Shown here: positions 1-8,150 of the stretch, one piece after another | How the letters are laid out: the number at the start of each line of letters is the position of its first letter | Numbering within the stretch: the first letter of the stretch is position 1 | Source: CAYGTS01 sp964352905 | GTDB lineage: Bacteria; Pseudomonadota; Gammaproteobacteria; JAHCLG01 | Reading direction: 5' to 3' | Length of the DNA: 34,689 bases | Assembly (NCBI GenBank): GCA_964352905.1 | Contig: CAYGTS010000006.1 | Span: forward strand, 1-34,689 | Notes under the pieces: model-generated | What the model was told of the DNA's origin: nothing | What the model saw: the letters and a program-made list of their open reading frames with translations, nothing else | Databases searched by the model: none | Translations under genes and position numbers: made by a program

Positions 1-48
1 GTTTTTAGCCCAAATATGGGCGTTCCCATCTACATGGTGAATAGTTAC
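1..48 (-). repeat. Dispersed palindromic repeat, copy 1 (cut by the window edge)
   Basis: This is one end of the repeat family also found at 3638-3813, 14080-14150 and 23851-24027. The visible part matches the right end of copy 2 almost base for base (ATATGGGCGTTCCCATCTAC, then GGTGAATAGTTAC). It lies 12 bp from the stop codon of the permease gene. The remainder of the element lies left of the window, so its full length is unknown. Confidence 0.8.
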
Positions 49-60
49 GCAATTTCTTGC

Positions 61-1440
61 CTACTCCTCCAACTGCTTAAAAAAGAAAGGGATGATCACC
101 ATAATCAGCAAACCTGTGATGAGTAATACATCGTATAAGGCTAAACTGCCAACTTGAATGCCTGTGGGTGGAAAAAAACCAATGACGATGGTAAAGAGGG
201 ACGCCATTATTCCGATTGAACCTGTCACAATATGACCAAACTTGCCACCAGGTACGGCAAACGGGCGCACAAGTTCAGGGCGTTTTATTTTAAGATAAAT
301 GCCTGCGGCAAACATTAGAATATACATGATCATATAGAGTTGCGCAGCCAGTGCCGTTAACACCCAATACGCACCATTAACACCCGGCATCAATAAAAAT
401 ACCAGCGTAAATAATGAGGTCACAATCGCTTGAAAGAGAAGTAAGCTGGTTGGTGCATTATGTTTATTCGCTTTCGCAAAAAAATGCGGTAATTGCCCAT
501 CTTGCGCGGCAACCAATAAACCTTTGCTTGGCGCGATAATCCAATTGCTTAAACCACCGGTACCACCCACAATAATCATAAGCGCAATAATTGGCGTTAA
601 CCAAGCCAAATGATAGGCAGTGAAGAAGTAGTTAAAGGCTTCCATTAAACCAGAGACTAAGCTAATTTGTGCTTTGGGGATCACAATCGCTATTGCCATA
701 GATCCAAATGCTAAAGTTGAAAGTAAAATCACGGTCGAAATTAATAACGCTTTAGGATAATCACGTTGCGGATTTTTAACTTCTTGCGCATAAACTGTGG
801 TAATTTCCATACCGCAAAAAGAAAGAATAATGCCGGTTAATGCCACGACCGTGCCACCTTGCGCAAAATTCGGTAGCAAACTATGCGCGGATAGATCCAC
901 TTGCAAATGATGACCACTGAAAACCCAATAACTGCCTAACCCCATGATCAAGATCATGGGGAAAATTAAGCCAAAGATACCGCATAATTCACTGAAAAAA
1001 GCTGATACTCGCATGCCGAATAGATTTAAGAAAGTTGCACCCCAAAAAAACACTAAGATAACAGCAATAATAAAATATTTATTTCCTGCTAAGGTTGGGT
1101 TAATTAAATAGGCGATGGTCCCAGCGATAAAAGATAGAATGGCGGGATACCAAAAGATATTTTCAACCCACTGAAACCAAATGGCGAGTGTGCCAAATTT
1201 TGCACCAAAGGCTTCTTTAACCCACACGTAAACACCACCCTGTTTTGGGATCGCTGTAGCTAATTCTGCTGAAACTAACGCGGTGGGAATTAAAAAGGTA
1301 ATCGCTGCAATGATGAAAAAAGCAAACAATTGGCTGCCAAAGAGTGCTGTGGCCGGCAAATTGCGAATGCTATCGACGGAAGTAATGGTAATCATGACCA
1401 AACTGTAAACGCTTAGCACCCGTAATTTTTGTTTCTTCAT
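61..1440 (-). CDS. APC-superfamily amino acid permease/antiporter
   Basis: A 459-residue integral inner-membrane protein with roughly twelve hydrophobic segments, the usual size for the amino acid-polyamine-organocation superfamily. The first helix region is followed by an ELATAIPKQGGVYVWVKEAF motif (about residues 59-78), typical of glutamate/GABA-type antiporters and related bacterial permeases. A charged loop near residues 216-228 (AQEVKNPQRDYPKA) also matches the family. The substrate cannot be read from the sequence; an amino acid or amine is likely. The gene diverges from dapB across about 150 bp and ends beside a repeat copy. The ATG at 1440 gives a normal short cytoplasmic N-terminus. 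Family call is firm, substrate unknown. Confidence 0.85.
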   Translation of the reverse strand: MKKQKLRVLSVYSLVMITITSVDSIRNLPATALFGSQLFAFFIIAAITFLIPTALVSAELATAIPKQGGVYVWVKEAFGAKFGTLAIWFQWVENIFWYPAILSFIAGTIAYLINPTLAGNKYFIIAVILVFFWGATFLNLFGMRVSAFFSELCGIFGLIFPMILIMGLGSYWVFSGHHLQVDLSAHSLLPNFAQGGTVVALTGIILSFCGMEITTVYAQEVKNPQRDYPKALLISTVILLSTLAFGSMAIAIVIPKAQISLVSGLMEAFNYFFTAYHLAWLTPIIALMIIVGGTGGLSNWIIAPSKGLLVAAQDGQLPHFFAKANKHNAPTSLLLFQAIVTSLFTLVFLLMPGVNGAYWVLTALAAQLYMIMYILMFAAGIYLKIKRPELVRPFAVPGGKFGHIVTGSIGIMASLFTIVIGFFPPTGIQVGSLALYDVLLITGLLIMVIIPFFFKQLEE

Positions 1441-1516
1441 TAGTCTACCAAGAATTGTTGAAACGATTCAAATTGCAACAAGATTACATAAAAGCTACAT
1501 AAATTAAAAGCGAAAA

Positions 1517-1545
1517 TTGCAAAGCACTGGCTTTCTTCTTACAAT
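1517..1545 (+). promoter_or_regulatory. Sigma70-type promoter of dapB
   Basis: TTGCAA at 1517-1522 and TACAAT at 1540-1545 are separated by 17 bp, close to consensus. Transcription would begin near 1552, about 37 nt before the dapB ATG at 1589. This rules out the longer open frame that begins at 1517 as the real start. Confidence 0.6.
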
Positions 1546-1588
1546 AGCTTACATGTTTGCATCGCAACAATATAAACGGGAGAAACAC

Positions 1589-2320
1589 ATGACAATCCGG
1601 GTAATCGTGAATGGTGCTAAAGGCCGTATGGGCCAAGTTAGTTGTAGCGCTGTCGCTGCCGATCAACGCTTTGAGTTAGTTGCAGAATGCAGCACCAAAG
1701 ATAAACTGGAAAAAATTATTAAGGCTTCACGTGCCGATGTCGTTGTTGATTTTACTCGCCCGGACTGCGTCTTCAACAATGTGGAATCCATTCTTGCGGC
1801 AGGCGCGCATCCCGTCGTGGGTACATCAGGACTTTCTGTCGCGCAAATTGTTAGCTTAACCAAACAGTGTGATGAATTAAAACGCGGCGCTATTATTGCA
1901 CCTAATTTTTCAATGGGCGCAATCTTAATGATGAAATTCTCACAAATGGCAGCACAACATTTTAATCATGCTGAAATCATTGAAATGCATCATGAGAATA
2001 AACTCGATGCGCCTTCTGGCACTGCCATTAAAACCGCCGAATTAATTGCCACAACAATTGAAAAAGCTGCCGTTACAGTTGACGCTAAAGAAACCGTGCC
2101 AGGTGCAAGAGGTGCTAATGTGAATGATATCAACATTCATTCGGTGCGCATGCCGGGTTTAGTAGCGCATCAAATGGTAATGTTTGGTGGACAAGGTGAA
2201 ACACTCACACTGCGCCATGATTCAATAACACGCGAATCGTTTATGCCCGGTGTTTTATTTGCTTGTGAAAAAGTGATGCAGTTGGATTCGTTGATTTATG
2301 GGTTAGAGAATTTGCTTTAG
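1589..2320 (+). CDS. dapB: 4-hydroxy-tetrahydrodipicolinate reductase DapB
   Basis: DapB reduces the product of DapA to tetrahydrodipicolinate with NAD(P)H in the cytoplasm, on the way to diaminopimelate and lysine, and so to peptidoglycan. The N-terminus has the nucleotide-binding loop NGAKGRMGQ (residues 8-16 of the 243-residue form). The substrate motif EMHHENKLDAPSGTA carries the catalytic His pair and the Lys and is near residue 135. VGTSG and APNFSMG are also present. The start at 1589 is chosen because GGGAGA lies just upstream and a promoter covers the frame before it. The protein is shorter than the E. coli enzyme (about 273 residues) but within the family range. It converges on the ATPase gene with a 4-bp overlap of the stop codons. 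Confidence 0.95.
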   Translation: MTIRVIVNGAKGRMGQVSCSAVAADQRFELVAECSTKDKLEKIIKASRADVVVDFTRPDCVFNNVESILAAGAHPVVGTSGLSVAQIVSLTKQCDELKRGAIIAPNFSMGAILMMKFSQMAAQHFNHAEIIEMHHENKLDAPSGTAIKTAELIATTIEKAAVTVDAKETVPGARGANVNDINIHSVRMPGLVAHQMVMFGGQGETLTLRHDSITRESFMPGVLFACEKVMQLDSLIYGLENLL

Positions 2321-3477
2321 TCACTAATCAATTCTTCATTGGGTCGTAAACCCATAAGGAAATTCTCACATGGCATGCATAATACATTTTGCAGTTTAAG
2401 ATACTCTTGTCCTCGATACAGTAAAATTGCTTGCGCTTCAGGATAATCCACTAAAAATGTTTCTAATGATTTAGTATCATTTGGGTGAACGCGCCGTGAA
2501 TTTTTTACTTCAATTGCCCATAAACCTTTTGGTCCATAAACGATAAAATCCACTTCCGTACCAGAACGTGTGCGCCAAAAATAAATTTGATGTTTTTCAC
2601 GACTATAATCATTCCACGCTCGTAAATGTTGCACAACAAGTCCTTCTAGTGCAATTCCTTCTATTTCATCGACTCTATCAAAGGGCCCTTTGGGACGCAA
2701 TGTCTGAAAAACGCCACTATCAAACAAATAAAATTTGGGATGAGATCTTAACGCACGCTGCGCTCGTTTATTAAAAATAGGTAATTGAAACGCTAACAAT
2801 AAATCTTCTAAAATACTAATATAATTTTCAACTGTTTTTCGTTTTACTTCACATTCGCGCGCAACATTAGTTATATTTAACAATGAGCCATGCGAAAAAC
2901 TAATAGCCTCTAAAAAGCGTGAAAAACTTTCTAAATTTCTGACCAAACCTTCAGCCTGAATTTCTTCACGTAAATAAAGATGAATATAACCTTGTAGCGT
3001 ATCCGCTGGATTATGTGCCTGAAATAGCAAAGGTAATAAACCGTTTTGCAATGCTGAATCTAGAGAAAAATAAGAACCTAATTCGACTGCCATAAAAGGA
3101 TGCAATGTTCTCCATGCCGCTCGTCCACCTAACAAGTCTGCTCCAGTTTGCTTCAATTTTCGGGCACTTGATCCTGTTAAAATAAATTGTGCCCCGCGTT
3201 TTTCTTCAATAACACTATGCACCACACTTAATAATGCTGGTACCTTTTGAACCTCATCAATAACAACGGTTTTTAATTTTGGTGTTGCTTCTACAACGCT
3301 GAATAATCGCTCTGGATGAGCTGAGTATTGCCGAAAAACATCAGGTTTTAATAAATCAATCCACAAAGCATCTTGATATTGCGACTTTAATAAAGTGGTT
3401 TTACCCGTACCACGTGGCCCAAACAAGAAAAAGCTTTGCAGAGGCTCATCAAGTAACCGATTGATTATTAATGACAT
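2317..3477 (-). CDS. AAA ATPase with C-terminal DUF4143 domain
   Basis: A 386-residue protein of the AAA_14/DUF4143 family, common in bacteria and archaea but of unknown function. Walker A is FGPRGTGKTT near residues 19-28, Walker B is VVIDEVQK near residue 73, and the arginine-rich sensor-like segment is GSSARKLKQTGADLLGGR. The C-terminal DUF4143 part contains EVDFIVY and AIEVKNS, a pattern resembling the D/E...ExK core of PD-(D/E)XK folds. The ATG at 3477 is used because the frame upstream begins only with TTG, and AGGACTAA precedes this ATG. A long hairpin (3504-3564) lies directly upstream and may control the gene. Such ATPases often sit alone as accessory genes; a toxin-antitoxin or defence role has been guessed but is not shown here. 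Confidence 0.85.
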   Translation of the reverse strand: MSLIINRLLDEPLQSFFLFGPRGTGKTTLLKSQYQDALWIDLLKPDVFRQYSAHPERLFSVVEATPKLKTVVIDEVQKVPALLSVVHSVIEEKRGAQFILTGSSARKLKQTGADLLGGRAAWRTLHPFMAVELGSYFSLDSALQNGLLPLLFQAHNPADTLQGYIHLYLREEIQAEGLVRNLESFSRFLEAISFSHGSLLNITNVARECEVKRKTVENYISILEDLLLAFQLPIFNKRAQRALRSHPKFYLFDSGVFQTLRPKGPFDRVDEIEGIALEGLVVQHLRAWNDYSREKHQIYFWRTRSGTEVDFIVYGPKGLWAIEVKNSRRVHPNDTKSLETFLVDYPEAQAILLYRGQEYLKLQNVLCMPCENFLMGLRPNEELISD

Positions 3478-3503
3478 GTTTAGTCCTAGAAATAGTTTTA
3501 ACA

Positions 3504-3564
3504 GCAAAGTGGCATCACTAATGCCATTTTGAGACTCATTTTGGCATTAGCGATGCCACTTTGC
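3504..3564. promoter_or_regulatory. 23-bp inverted repeat upstream of the ATPase gene
   Basis: Arms at 3504-3526 and 3542-3564 are complementary over 23 bp with one mismatch, and the loop is 15 nt. Each arm contains GCAAAGTGGCATC and CTAATGCCA. It lies 27 bp upstream of the ATPase ATG, so it could be an operator, a 5'-UTR hairpin or a small mobile-element scar. No T-run follows it, so it does not look like an intrinsic terminator. Confidence 0.7.
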
Positions 3565-3576
3565 AAGGATAAAGTT

Positions 3577-3601
3577 CATATGAAGTCATTGGCTTCATAT
3601 G
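3577..3601. repeat. Second small inverted repeat upstream of the ATPase gene
   Basis: CATATGAAG (3577-3585) and CTTCATATG (3593-3601) form a perfect 9-bp inverted repeat with a 7-nt spacer. It lies just beyond the larger hairpin, in the same intergenic region. It may be a binding site, or simply part of an AT-rich spacer. Confidence 0.45.
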
Positions 3602-3637
3602 TAAATATGAATGAATTGAGTTTAATAATCATTAAAA

Positions 3638-3813
3638 GTATCTGCTCACCCCCTTTAGCTTTATATTGACCAGAACGTTCAGATTTGGCGAACAACTACA
3701 AAAATATTTTTGAGAAAGCGCAGTGTATGAGTTATACATGAGCATTTCGATAAAAGATTTTCGCCGTTTTTAGCCCAAATATGGGCGTTCCCATCTACAG
3801 GGTGAATAGTTAC
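3638..3813 (-). repeat. Dispersed palindromic repeat, copy 2 (full length)
   Basis: A 176-bp element with one end GTATCTGCTCACCCCCTTTAG and the other GGTGAATAGTTAC. The right arm (CGCCGTTTTTAGCCCAAATA...) is well preserved. The left arm (AACGTTCAGATTTGGCG) is degenerate compared with copy 4. The centre (TTTTTGAGAAAGCGCAGTGTATGAG) is shared with copy 4. It fills most of the gap between the ATPase gene and the lipid operon and codes for nothing. No clear target-site duplication is visible. Confidence 0.8.
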
Positions 3814-3823
3814 TAGTAATCTA

Positions 3824-4666
3824 TTATAATTTCCATCTACGATGCAGCCACAACCATTGTTCGGGTCTGGCTAAAATTAATTTCTCAAGAGCTTGATTGT
3901 AACGACGGGTGTTTTCAAGGATAGCTTGTTTATCATTGGCATTGTCTTGCCAAGCAATTGGATCAAAAAATTCTAAGACATGTTTGCCATCATCACGGCG
4001 ATAACTGCATGCGGGGATTACCGCACAGCCAGTATTGCGCGCAATTTTGGCTAAGCTTTGATAGGTACCCGCTTTTTCACCAAAAAATTCCACGGCCACG
4101 CCATCTTTGTTATGCGTTGCAGCGTGTTGATCTAAAATAAATACGACTGCATTATTTTGATCTAAGGCATCCATAGCATTAAATAAGGCATTTTTTTTTG
4201 GAATAACATCTAAACCAGCTTGGTAGTAACGGCGAAATAAAAATTTTTCAATTTTTTTATTGCCTAAGGTACGACGAATAAAATGAATGCGATGCTGATA
4301 TTCTTGAAAATTTAAAATTCCGGCAATCGGTGCTAATTCCCAATTACCAAAATGACCGGTTAAAATTAGCACGCCTTTATGCGCCTCTGCTGCAGCTAAA
4401 ACTTTTTCATGACCAACAACAATCGCTTTTTGTTTAATTTTTTCTAAGCTTAAAAACCGCATTTTGATATTTTCAGCAAGTGACCGCGCTAAATGTGAAT
4501 AGAAAGCTAAAATTAATTTTTTCTTTTCTGCTTGCGTTAAAGTATTTTTAAAGACACGATCTACATTTTGTTGAATGACTTTTTTACGATAAGGTAAAAT
4601 ATAATTAAAAAAATAACCACCGAATGTTATTTTTAATTGTTGGATATAATTTTTTATGGCTTGCAT
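3824..4666 (-). CDS. LpxL/HtrB-family lysophospholipid (lipid A) acyltransferase
   Basis: A 280-residue acyltransferase of the lipid A late-acylation family, expected to be anchored at the inner membrane and to move an acyl chain from ACP to a lipid A precursor. The catalytic H-x4-E motif is GHFGNWE (about residues 103-109) and the C-terminus has the family signature RPEQWLWLHRRWK. It is last in a seven-gene operon, 2 bp after the second ketosynthase, as lpxXL is in the rhizobial very-long-chain cluster. The best guess is transfer of the special chain made by the upstream genes. An A9 run in the coding strand (4191-4199) is a possible slippage site. Family certain, specificity inferred from context. 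Confidence 0.85.
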   Translation of the reverse strand: MQAIKNYIQQLKITFGGYFFNYILPYRKKVIQQNVDRVFKNTLTQAEKKKLILAFYSHLARSLAENIKMRFLSLEKIKQKAIVVGHEKVLAAAEAHKGVLILTGHFGNWELAPIAGILNFQEYQHRIHFIRRTLGNKKIEKFLFRRYYQAGLDVIPKKNALFNAMDALDQNNAVVFILDQHAATHNKDGVAVEFFGEKAGTYQSLAKIARNTGCAVIPACSYRRDDGKHVLEFFDPIAWQDNANDKQAILENTRRYNQALEKLILARPEQWLWLHRRWKL

Positions 4667-4668
4667 CG

Positions 4669-5946
4669 TTACGCTACATCACCAGCAATCACGATCCCTG
4701 AATTAAGCCCTGCAAAACCACGTGTGCAAATTATACCAAAGGATGAAGTTGGGACACTTGTTTGATTAGAAACATTCAATCCTTGGCAATCGCTTGCCAA
4801 TTGCTTAAAGGTATTAATACCAGGAATATTTTTTTCTTGTAACGCTTTTACACTGAAAATGGTATCGAGCACACCAGCTGCTGCAACGGTATGACCGAGT
4901 GCCCATTTAAAGCCAGTTACAGGCACAGCATGATTGCCAAAGATCTTGTTAATGGCTAGTGCTTCAGTGGCATCGGAATTCAGCGTACCGTTAGCATGTG
5001 CAGTAAACATGCCAATATCACTGGCAGCCATTTTGGCATTATCTAAGAGGGTTTGTAATAAGCGCGTGACACCTTCAGCTTGTGTATCAATGGCGAAAAC
5101 ACCTTTAGCTTCACTCGTCGTAGCGGCAGCTAAAATTTCAGCTTGTAGTGTTGCACCGCGTTGCTTAGCTGCAGTATAACTTTCTAAAATAATCGCACCC
5201 GCACCATCAGCTAAAATTGTACCATCACGTTTGGCATCAAATGGTTTTATTGCGCAGTTCGATAACGTGCCTAATTCGCCGTAATATAGTTGTGATTGCG
5301 GCTCAACAACCGCATCATAGGCAACGACAATTGCACGATCGATATAGCCTGCTTTGATCGCGTGATAAGCTTCAGCAATCGCCTGCATGCCCGAGACACC
5401 ATGATTAGTAATGTTGTGATTCGGTCCTTTAAACCCATTTTGAATGCCTGCATAGGCTAAAACATTATTGGGCAAAATTTTTAATAACCACATCGGGTGA
5501 ACTTGTTCAAATAATTTTTCGCCAAATTTTTTAAGATCGCCAGCGGCTTCTTTTAACAAAGGCATAAAGTCATATTGCTGATTATATTTATTGCCCGGTG
5601 ATCCGATATAAATACCACTGCGATCGTTAAACTGTGTGATTTCATTTTCAGTTAAACTGGTACGGTATTCTAAAAGTTGGCTACTCGCTAAAACTTGATC
5701 AACAACATTTAAACCCAACACGTCTTGTTTAGAAATTAATTTTAATAATTTACGATCTTGAATTAAATTGCGCGGTTGAAAATTTTTAATTTCGCCAGCC
5801 AATTGAAAATCAGATTCAGTGACATCCCATTCTGTAATTTTTGCGATACCTGTTTGGCCTTGTTGAATAGCTTGCCAAGTTTTTGCGCCACTTTCACCGC
5901 ACGCGGTTAATGCTGCGGTGCCGGTAATGACAACACGCTGATTCAT
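4669..5946 (-). CDS. Beta-ketoacyl-ACP synthase homologue lacking the active-site Cys (KS-beta-like)
   Basis: A 425-residue thiolase-fold protein of the FabF family. Both catalytic histidines are recognisable (TAHANG, His317; KWALGH, His352), but the segment that should hold the nucleophile reads TNHGVSG, so the Cys aligns with Gly183. It therefore should not form an acyl-enzyme and cannot condense alone. In type II polyketide systems a Cys-less partner (chain length factor) forms a heterodimer with the active ketosynthase; a similar role fits here because the active one is encoded immediately upstream with a 4-bp overlap. The position matches one of the paired fabFXL genes of rhizobia. The partnership is an inference. 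Confidence 0.85.
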   Translation of the reverse strand: MNQRVVITGTAALTACGESGAKTWQAIQQGQTGIAKITEWDVTESDFQLAGEIKNFQPRNLIQDRKLLKLISKQDVLGLNVVDQVLASSQLLEYRTSLTENEITQFNDRSGIYIGSPGNKYNQQYDFMPLLKEAAGDLKKFGEKLFEQVHPMWLLKILPNNVLAYAGIQNGFKGPNHNITNHGVSGMQAIAEAYHAIKAGYIDRAIVVAYDAVVEPQSQLYYGELGTLSNCAIKPFDAKRDGTILADGAGAIILESYTAAKQRGATLQAEILAAATTSEAKGVFAIDTQAEGVTRLLQTLLDNAKMAASDIGMFTAHANGTLNSDATEALAINKIFGNHAVPVTGFKWALGHTVAAAGVLDTIFSVKALQEKNIPGINTFKQLASDCQGLNVSNQTSVPTSSFGIICTRGFAGLNSGIVIAGDVA

Positions 5947-7244
5947 GCTGCACCTCCCACAAATTCTGGGTGTTTAAAAACAATGCAACTGTTAGAACCA
6001 CCAAAGCCAAATGAGTTTGATAATACCGCCTTAATGTTTTTGGCGCGCGGTTTATCCGCAACATAATCTAAATTACATTCCGGATCGGGCGTGGTTAAGT
6101 TCATGGTCATTGGGATCATGCTATGTTCAATCGCTAAAACAGAAATCACACCTTCTAAAGCACCCGCTGCCGCAATTAAATGACCCGTTTGTGATTTAGT
6201 TGAGCTAACAGGAATTTGTTTGGCACGATTTTCAAAAACTGCTTTAATGGCATTGGTTTCACTTAAATCATTCATTTTGGTTGAGGTACCATGCGCATTA
6301 ATATAATCGATCTCATGAATTGAAACGCCGGCATCATTTAACGCGCCTTGAATCGCTTGGATTGCACCATCGCCAGAAGGATGTGAATCGGTAATGCGGT
6401 ATGAACTTAAGGAGTTACCTTCACCAGCAAGTTCAGCATAAATTTTAGCACCACGTGCGTGGGCTTTTTCGAAATCTTCTAACACCATAAAGGCCGCACC
6501 TTCACCAAGTACAAAACCATGGCGGGTTAAATCAAATGGGCGTGACGCAGAAGCCGGTGTATCGTTATCAGTGGCAACCGCCCCTAATAGGCAAAAACTG
6601 GAAAGACCAATTGGGTTGATCATTGAATCAAAACCACCCACCAGCATGTAATCGCTATCACCACGCCGCATCACTTGTAATGCTAAGCCTAAGGCTTGGC
6701 CACCAGAAGCACAAGCGGTGTGAACAGAATTAATATAACCGCCAATTTGATACTGTTTGGCAAGTAACCCAACACCAACATTGGCACAAGAGCGCGCAAA
6801 TTCACTCAGTTTAATAAAGTCACGATTGTTTTGATTTAATTGTGAGTAATCAACGTTACCTTCAATCGCAAAACGTTTTTGAAAATTTTCTAAATAATGA
6901 TGTTCGGTGCTCATCATGCCTGCACCCACAACACAACCCCAACGTGCTTGGGTTGTGGCGGTGGGTTTTATACCACTGTCGGCTAAGGCTTGTTCGCTTG
7001 CTGCCAAGGCAAATTGCACGTAAGGCACGCTTTGGCGTAGGATTTTTCGATCTTTAACATACGTTCTGGCATCGAAATTTTTGACTTCTGCTGCAATGCG
7101 TGTTGGAAAACCACTCGCATCGAAATTATTGATTAAAGCAATACCTGATCGCTGTGCCAGCAAATTATCCCAGGTTGTTTTAACATCGTTGCCTAGAGGA
7201 GAAACAATGCCTAAACCTGTGATTGCTATGCGACGATTCTTCAT
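5943..7244 (-). CDS. Beta-ketoacyl-ACP synthase II, FabF-like
   Basis: A 433-residue cytoplasmic condensing enzyme that extends acyl-ACP with malonyl-ACP. The full catalytic triad is visible: Cys178 in HTACASG, His318 in NAHGTSTKMND, and Lys350/His355 in KSQTGHLIAAAG. The C-terminal NSFGFGGSN signature is also intact. It overlaps the Cys-less homologue by 4 bp, which suggests translational coupling and a heterodimer. The dehydratase gene ends 3 bp upstream. Its presence in a dedicated operon with its own ACP suggests that it makes a special acyl chain rather than bulk fatty acids. Confidence 0.92.
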   Translation of the reverse strand: MKNRRIAITGLGIVSPLGNDVKTTWDNLLAQRSGIALINNFDASGFPTRIAAEVKNFDARTYVKDRKILRQSVPYVQFALAASEQALADSGIKPTATTQARWGCVVGAGMMSTEHHYLENFQKRFAIEGNVDYSQLNQNNRDFIKLSEFARSCANVGVGLLAKQYQIGGYINSVHTACASGGQALGLALQVMRRGDSDYMLVGGFDSMINPIGLSSFCLLGAVATDNDTPASASRPFDLTRHGFVLGEGAAFMVLEDFEKAHARGAKIYAELAGEGNSLSSYRITDSHPSGDGAIQAIQGALNDAGVSIHEIDYINAHGTSTKMNDLSETNAIKAVFENRAKQIPVSSTKSQTGHLIAAAGALEGVISVLAIEHSMIPMTMNLTTPDPECNLDYVADKPRAKNIKAVLSNSFGFGGSNSCIVFKHPEFVGGAA

Positions 7245-7247
7245 ATA

Positions 7248-8138
7248 TTACCTTTTACTTATTTCTATAAACGTAGCTTCCATAATACAAACGCGTTTAC
7301 CATTAACAAATGAACTAAAACGGAAGACAAATTTATCATCGGATTCATTATGCAATGTCATTGTAGTCTGTAAAATAGTGCCAGGACGTACAAAATCATT
7401 CATTTTTATACGACGCAAAATGTGACCATCATAGCGACTTGCTTTTTCTTCACCTAAATAGTCTTTTAAAAACATTCGCGCTAAATTTACTTTACTCTGC
7501 AATAAGATCGTTAATGGTAGCACTGGCATGCGGGGAAAATGATCTTCAAAAAAAGGTTCTATGATTGAGACTTTTTTCTCAGCCACAATTTCTTTGCCTT
7601 TTTCCCAAGACACAATACTATCAAAACCAACATAATGGAATTTATTGGGATTAATATTCGGAATTAATCTTGATTCAAGGATTTCAGGCTGACTCGCTGG
7701 TCGATTGATCATGTCATATTGAATAGCCACTTGTTTAGGATCAATAAAATTTTCCATGGGTAAAAAAGGCCCTAGAGCATTTTTTAATTTAAAAATGGGT
7801 TTGCCATTAACGCTTGCCACACTATGGTAATGAATCGCTTGTTCATCAACTGATTGAATGTCGGTCTCTAGCAAAATGGTATCACCAACATAGGCATTAC
7901 CTAATATTTTCACTTCTCCAACCACACCAGCAACAGGACGTCGCGTGAACTCGTTTAGTGCCATGACATTCCAAGCACCCAGTTGCCCCAAGGCTTCGCC
8001 AATAATCGCCACCACCAAGCAGGGTTTGTTCTCAACTGACATTTCTAAATAAGTATCAGCGGGCGTAACATGTTTTAAACCAACAATGCGTTTACCAGGT
8101 ATAGATTCTAAGATTTGATCGACAAATAGAAAATTCAT
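7248..8138 (-). CDS. Double hot-dog FabZ/FabA-like dehydratase
   Basis: A 296-residue protein, about twice the length of FabZ (about 150), made of two hot-dog domains. The N-terminal half (residues 1 to about 145) keeps the helix motif GEALGQ with the catalytic acid Glu48 but has lost the HFP motif. The C-terminal half has EDHFPRMPVLP with catalytic His200, while the position that should be Glu is Gln214. FabA/FabZ active sites are built from a His of one subunit and an acid of the other, so this looks like a fused pseudo-dimer with one complete and one dead site. It should dehydrate 3-hydroxyacyl-ACP. It sits between the ACP and KS genes, the place of fabZXL in rhizobia. Confidence 0.8.
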   Translation of the reverse strand: MNFLFVDQILESIPGKRIVGLKHVTPADTYLEMSVENKPCLVVAIIGEALGQLGAWNVMALNEFTRRPVAGVVGEVKILGNAYVGDTILLETDIQSVDEQAIHYHSVASVNGKPIFKLKNALGPFLPMENFIDPKQVAIQYDMINRPASQPEILESRLIPNINPNKFHYVGFDSIVSWEKGKEIVAEKKVSIIEPFFEDHFPRMPVLPLTILLQSKVNLARMFLKDYLGEEKASRYDGHILRRIKMNDFVRPGTILQTTMTLHNESDDKFVFRFSSFVNGKRVCIMEATFIEISKR

Positions 8139-8150
8139 GACATTATCCTT

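Noticed and set aside
1517..1588. N-terminal extension of DapB by 24 residues
   Set aside because: It overlaps the -35 and -10 boxes; the ATG at 1589 has a ribosome-binding site and gives the family N-terminus.
3478..3507. Upstream TTG start of the AAA/DUF4143 gene
   Set aside because: It would begin inside the hairpin arm; the ATG at 3477 has AGGA upstream and fits the family N-terminus.
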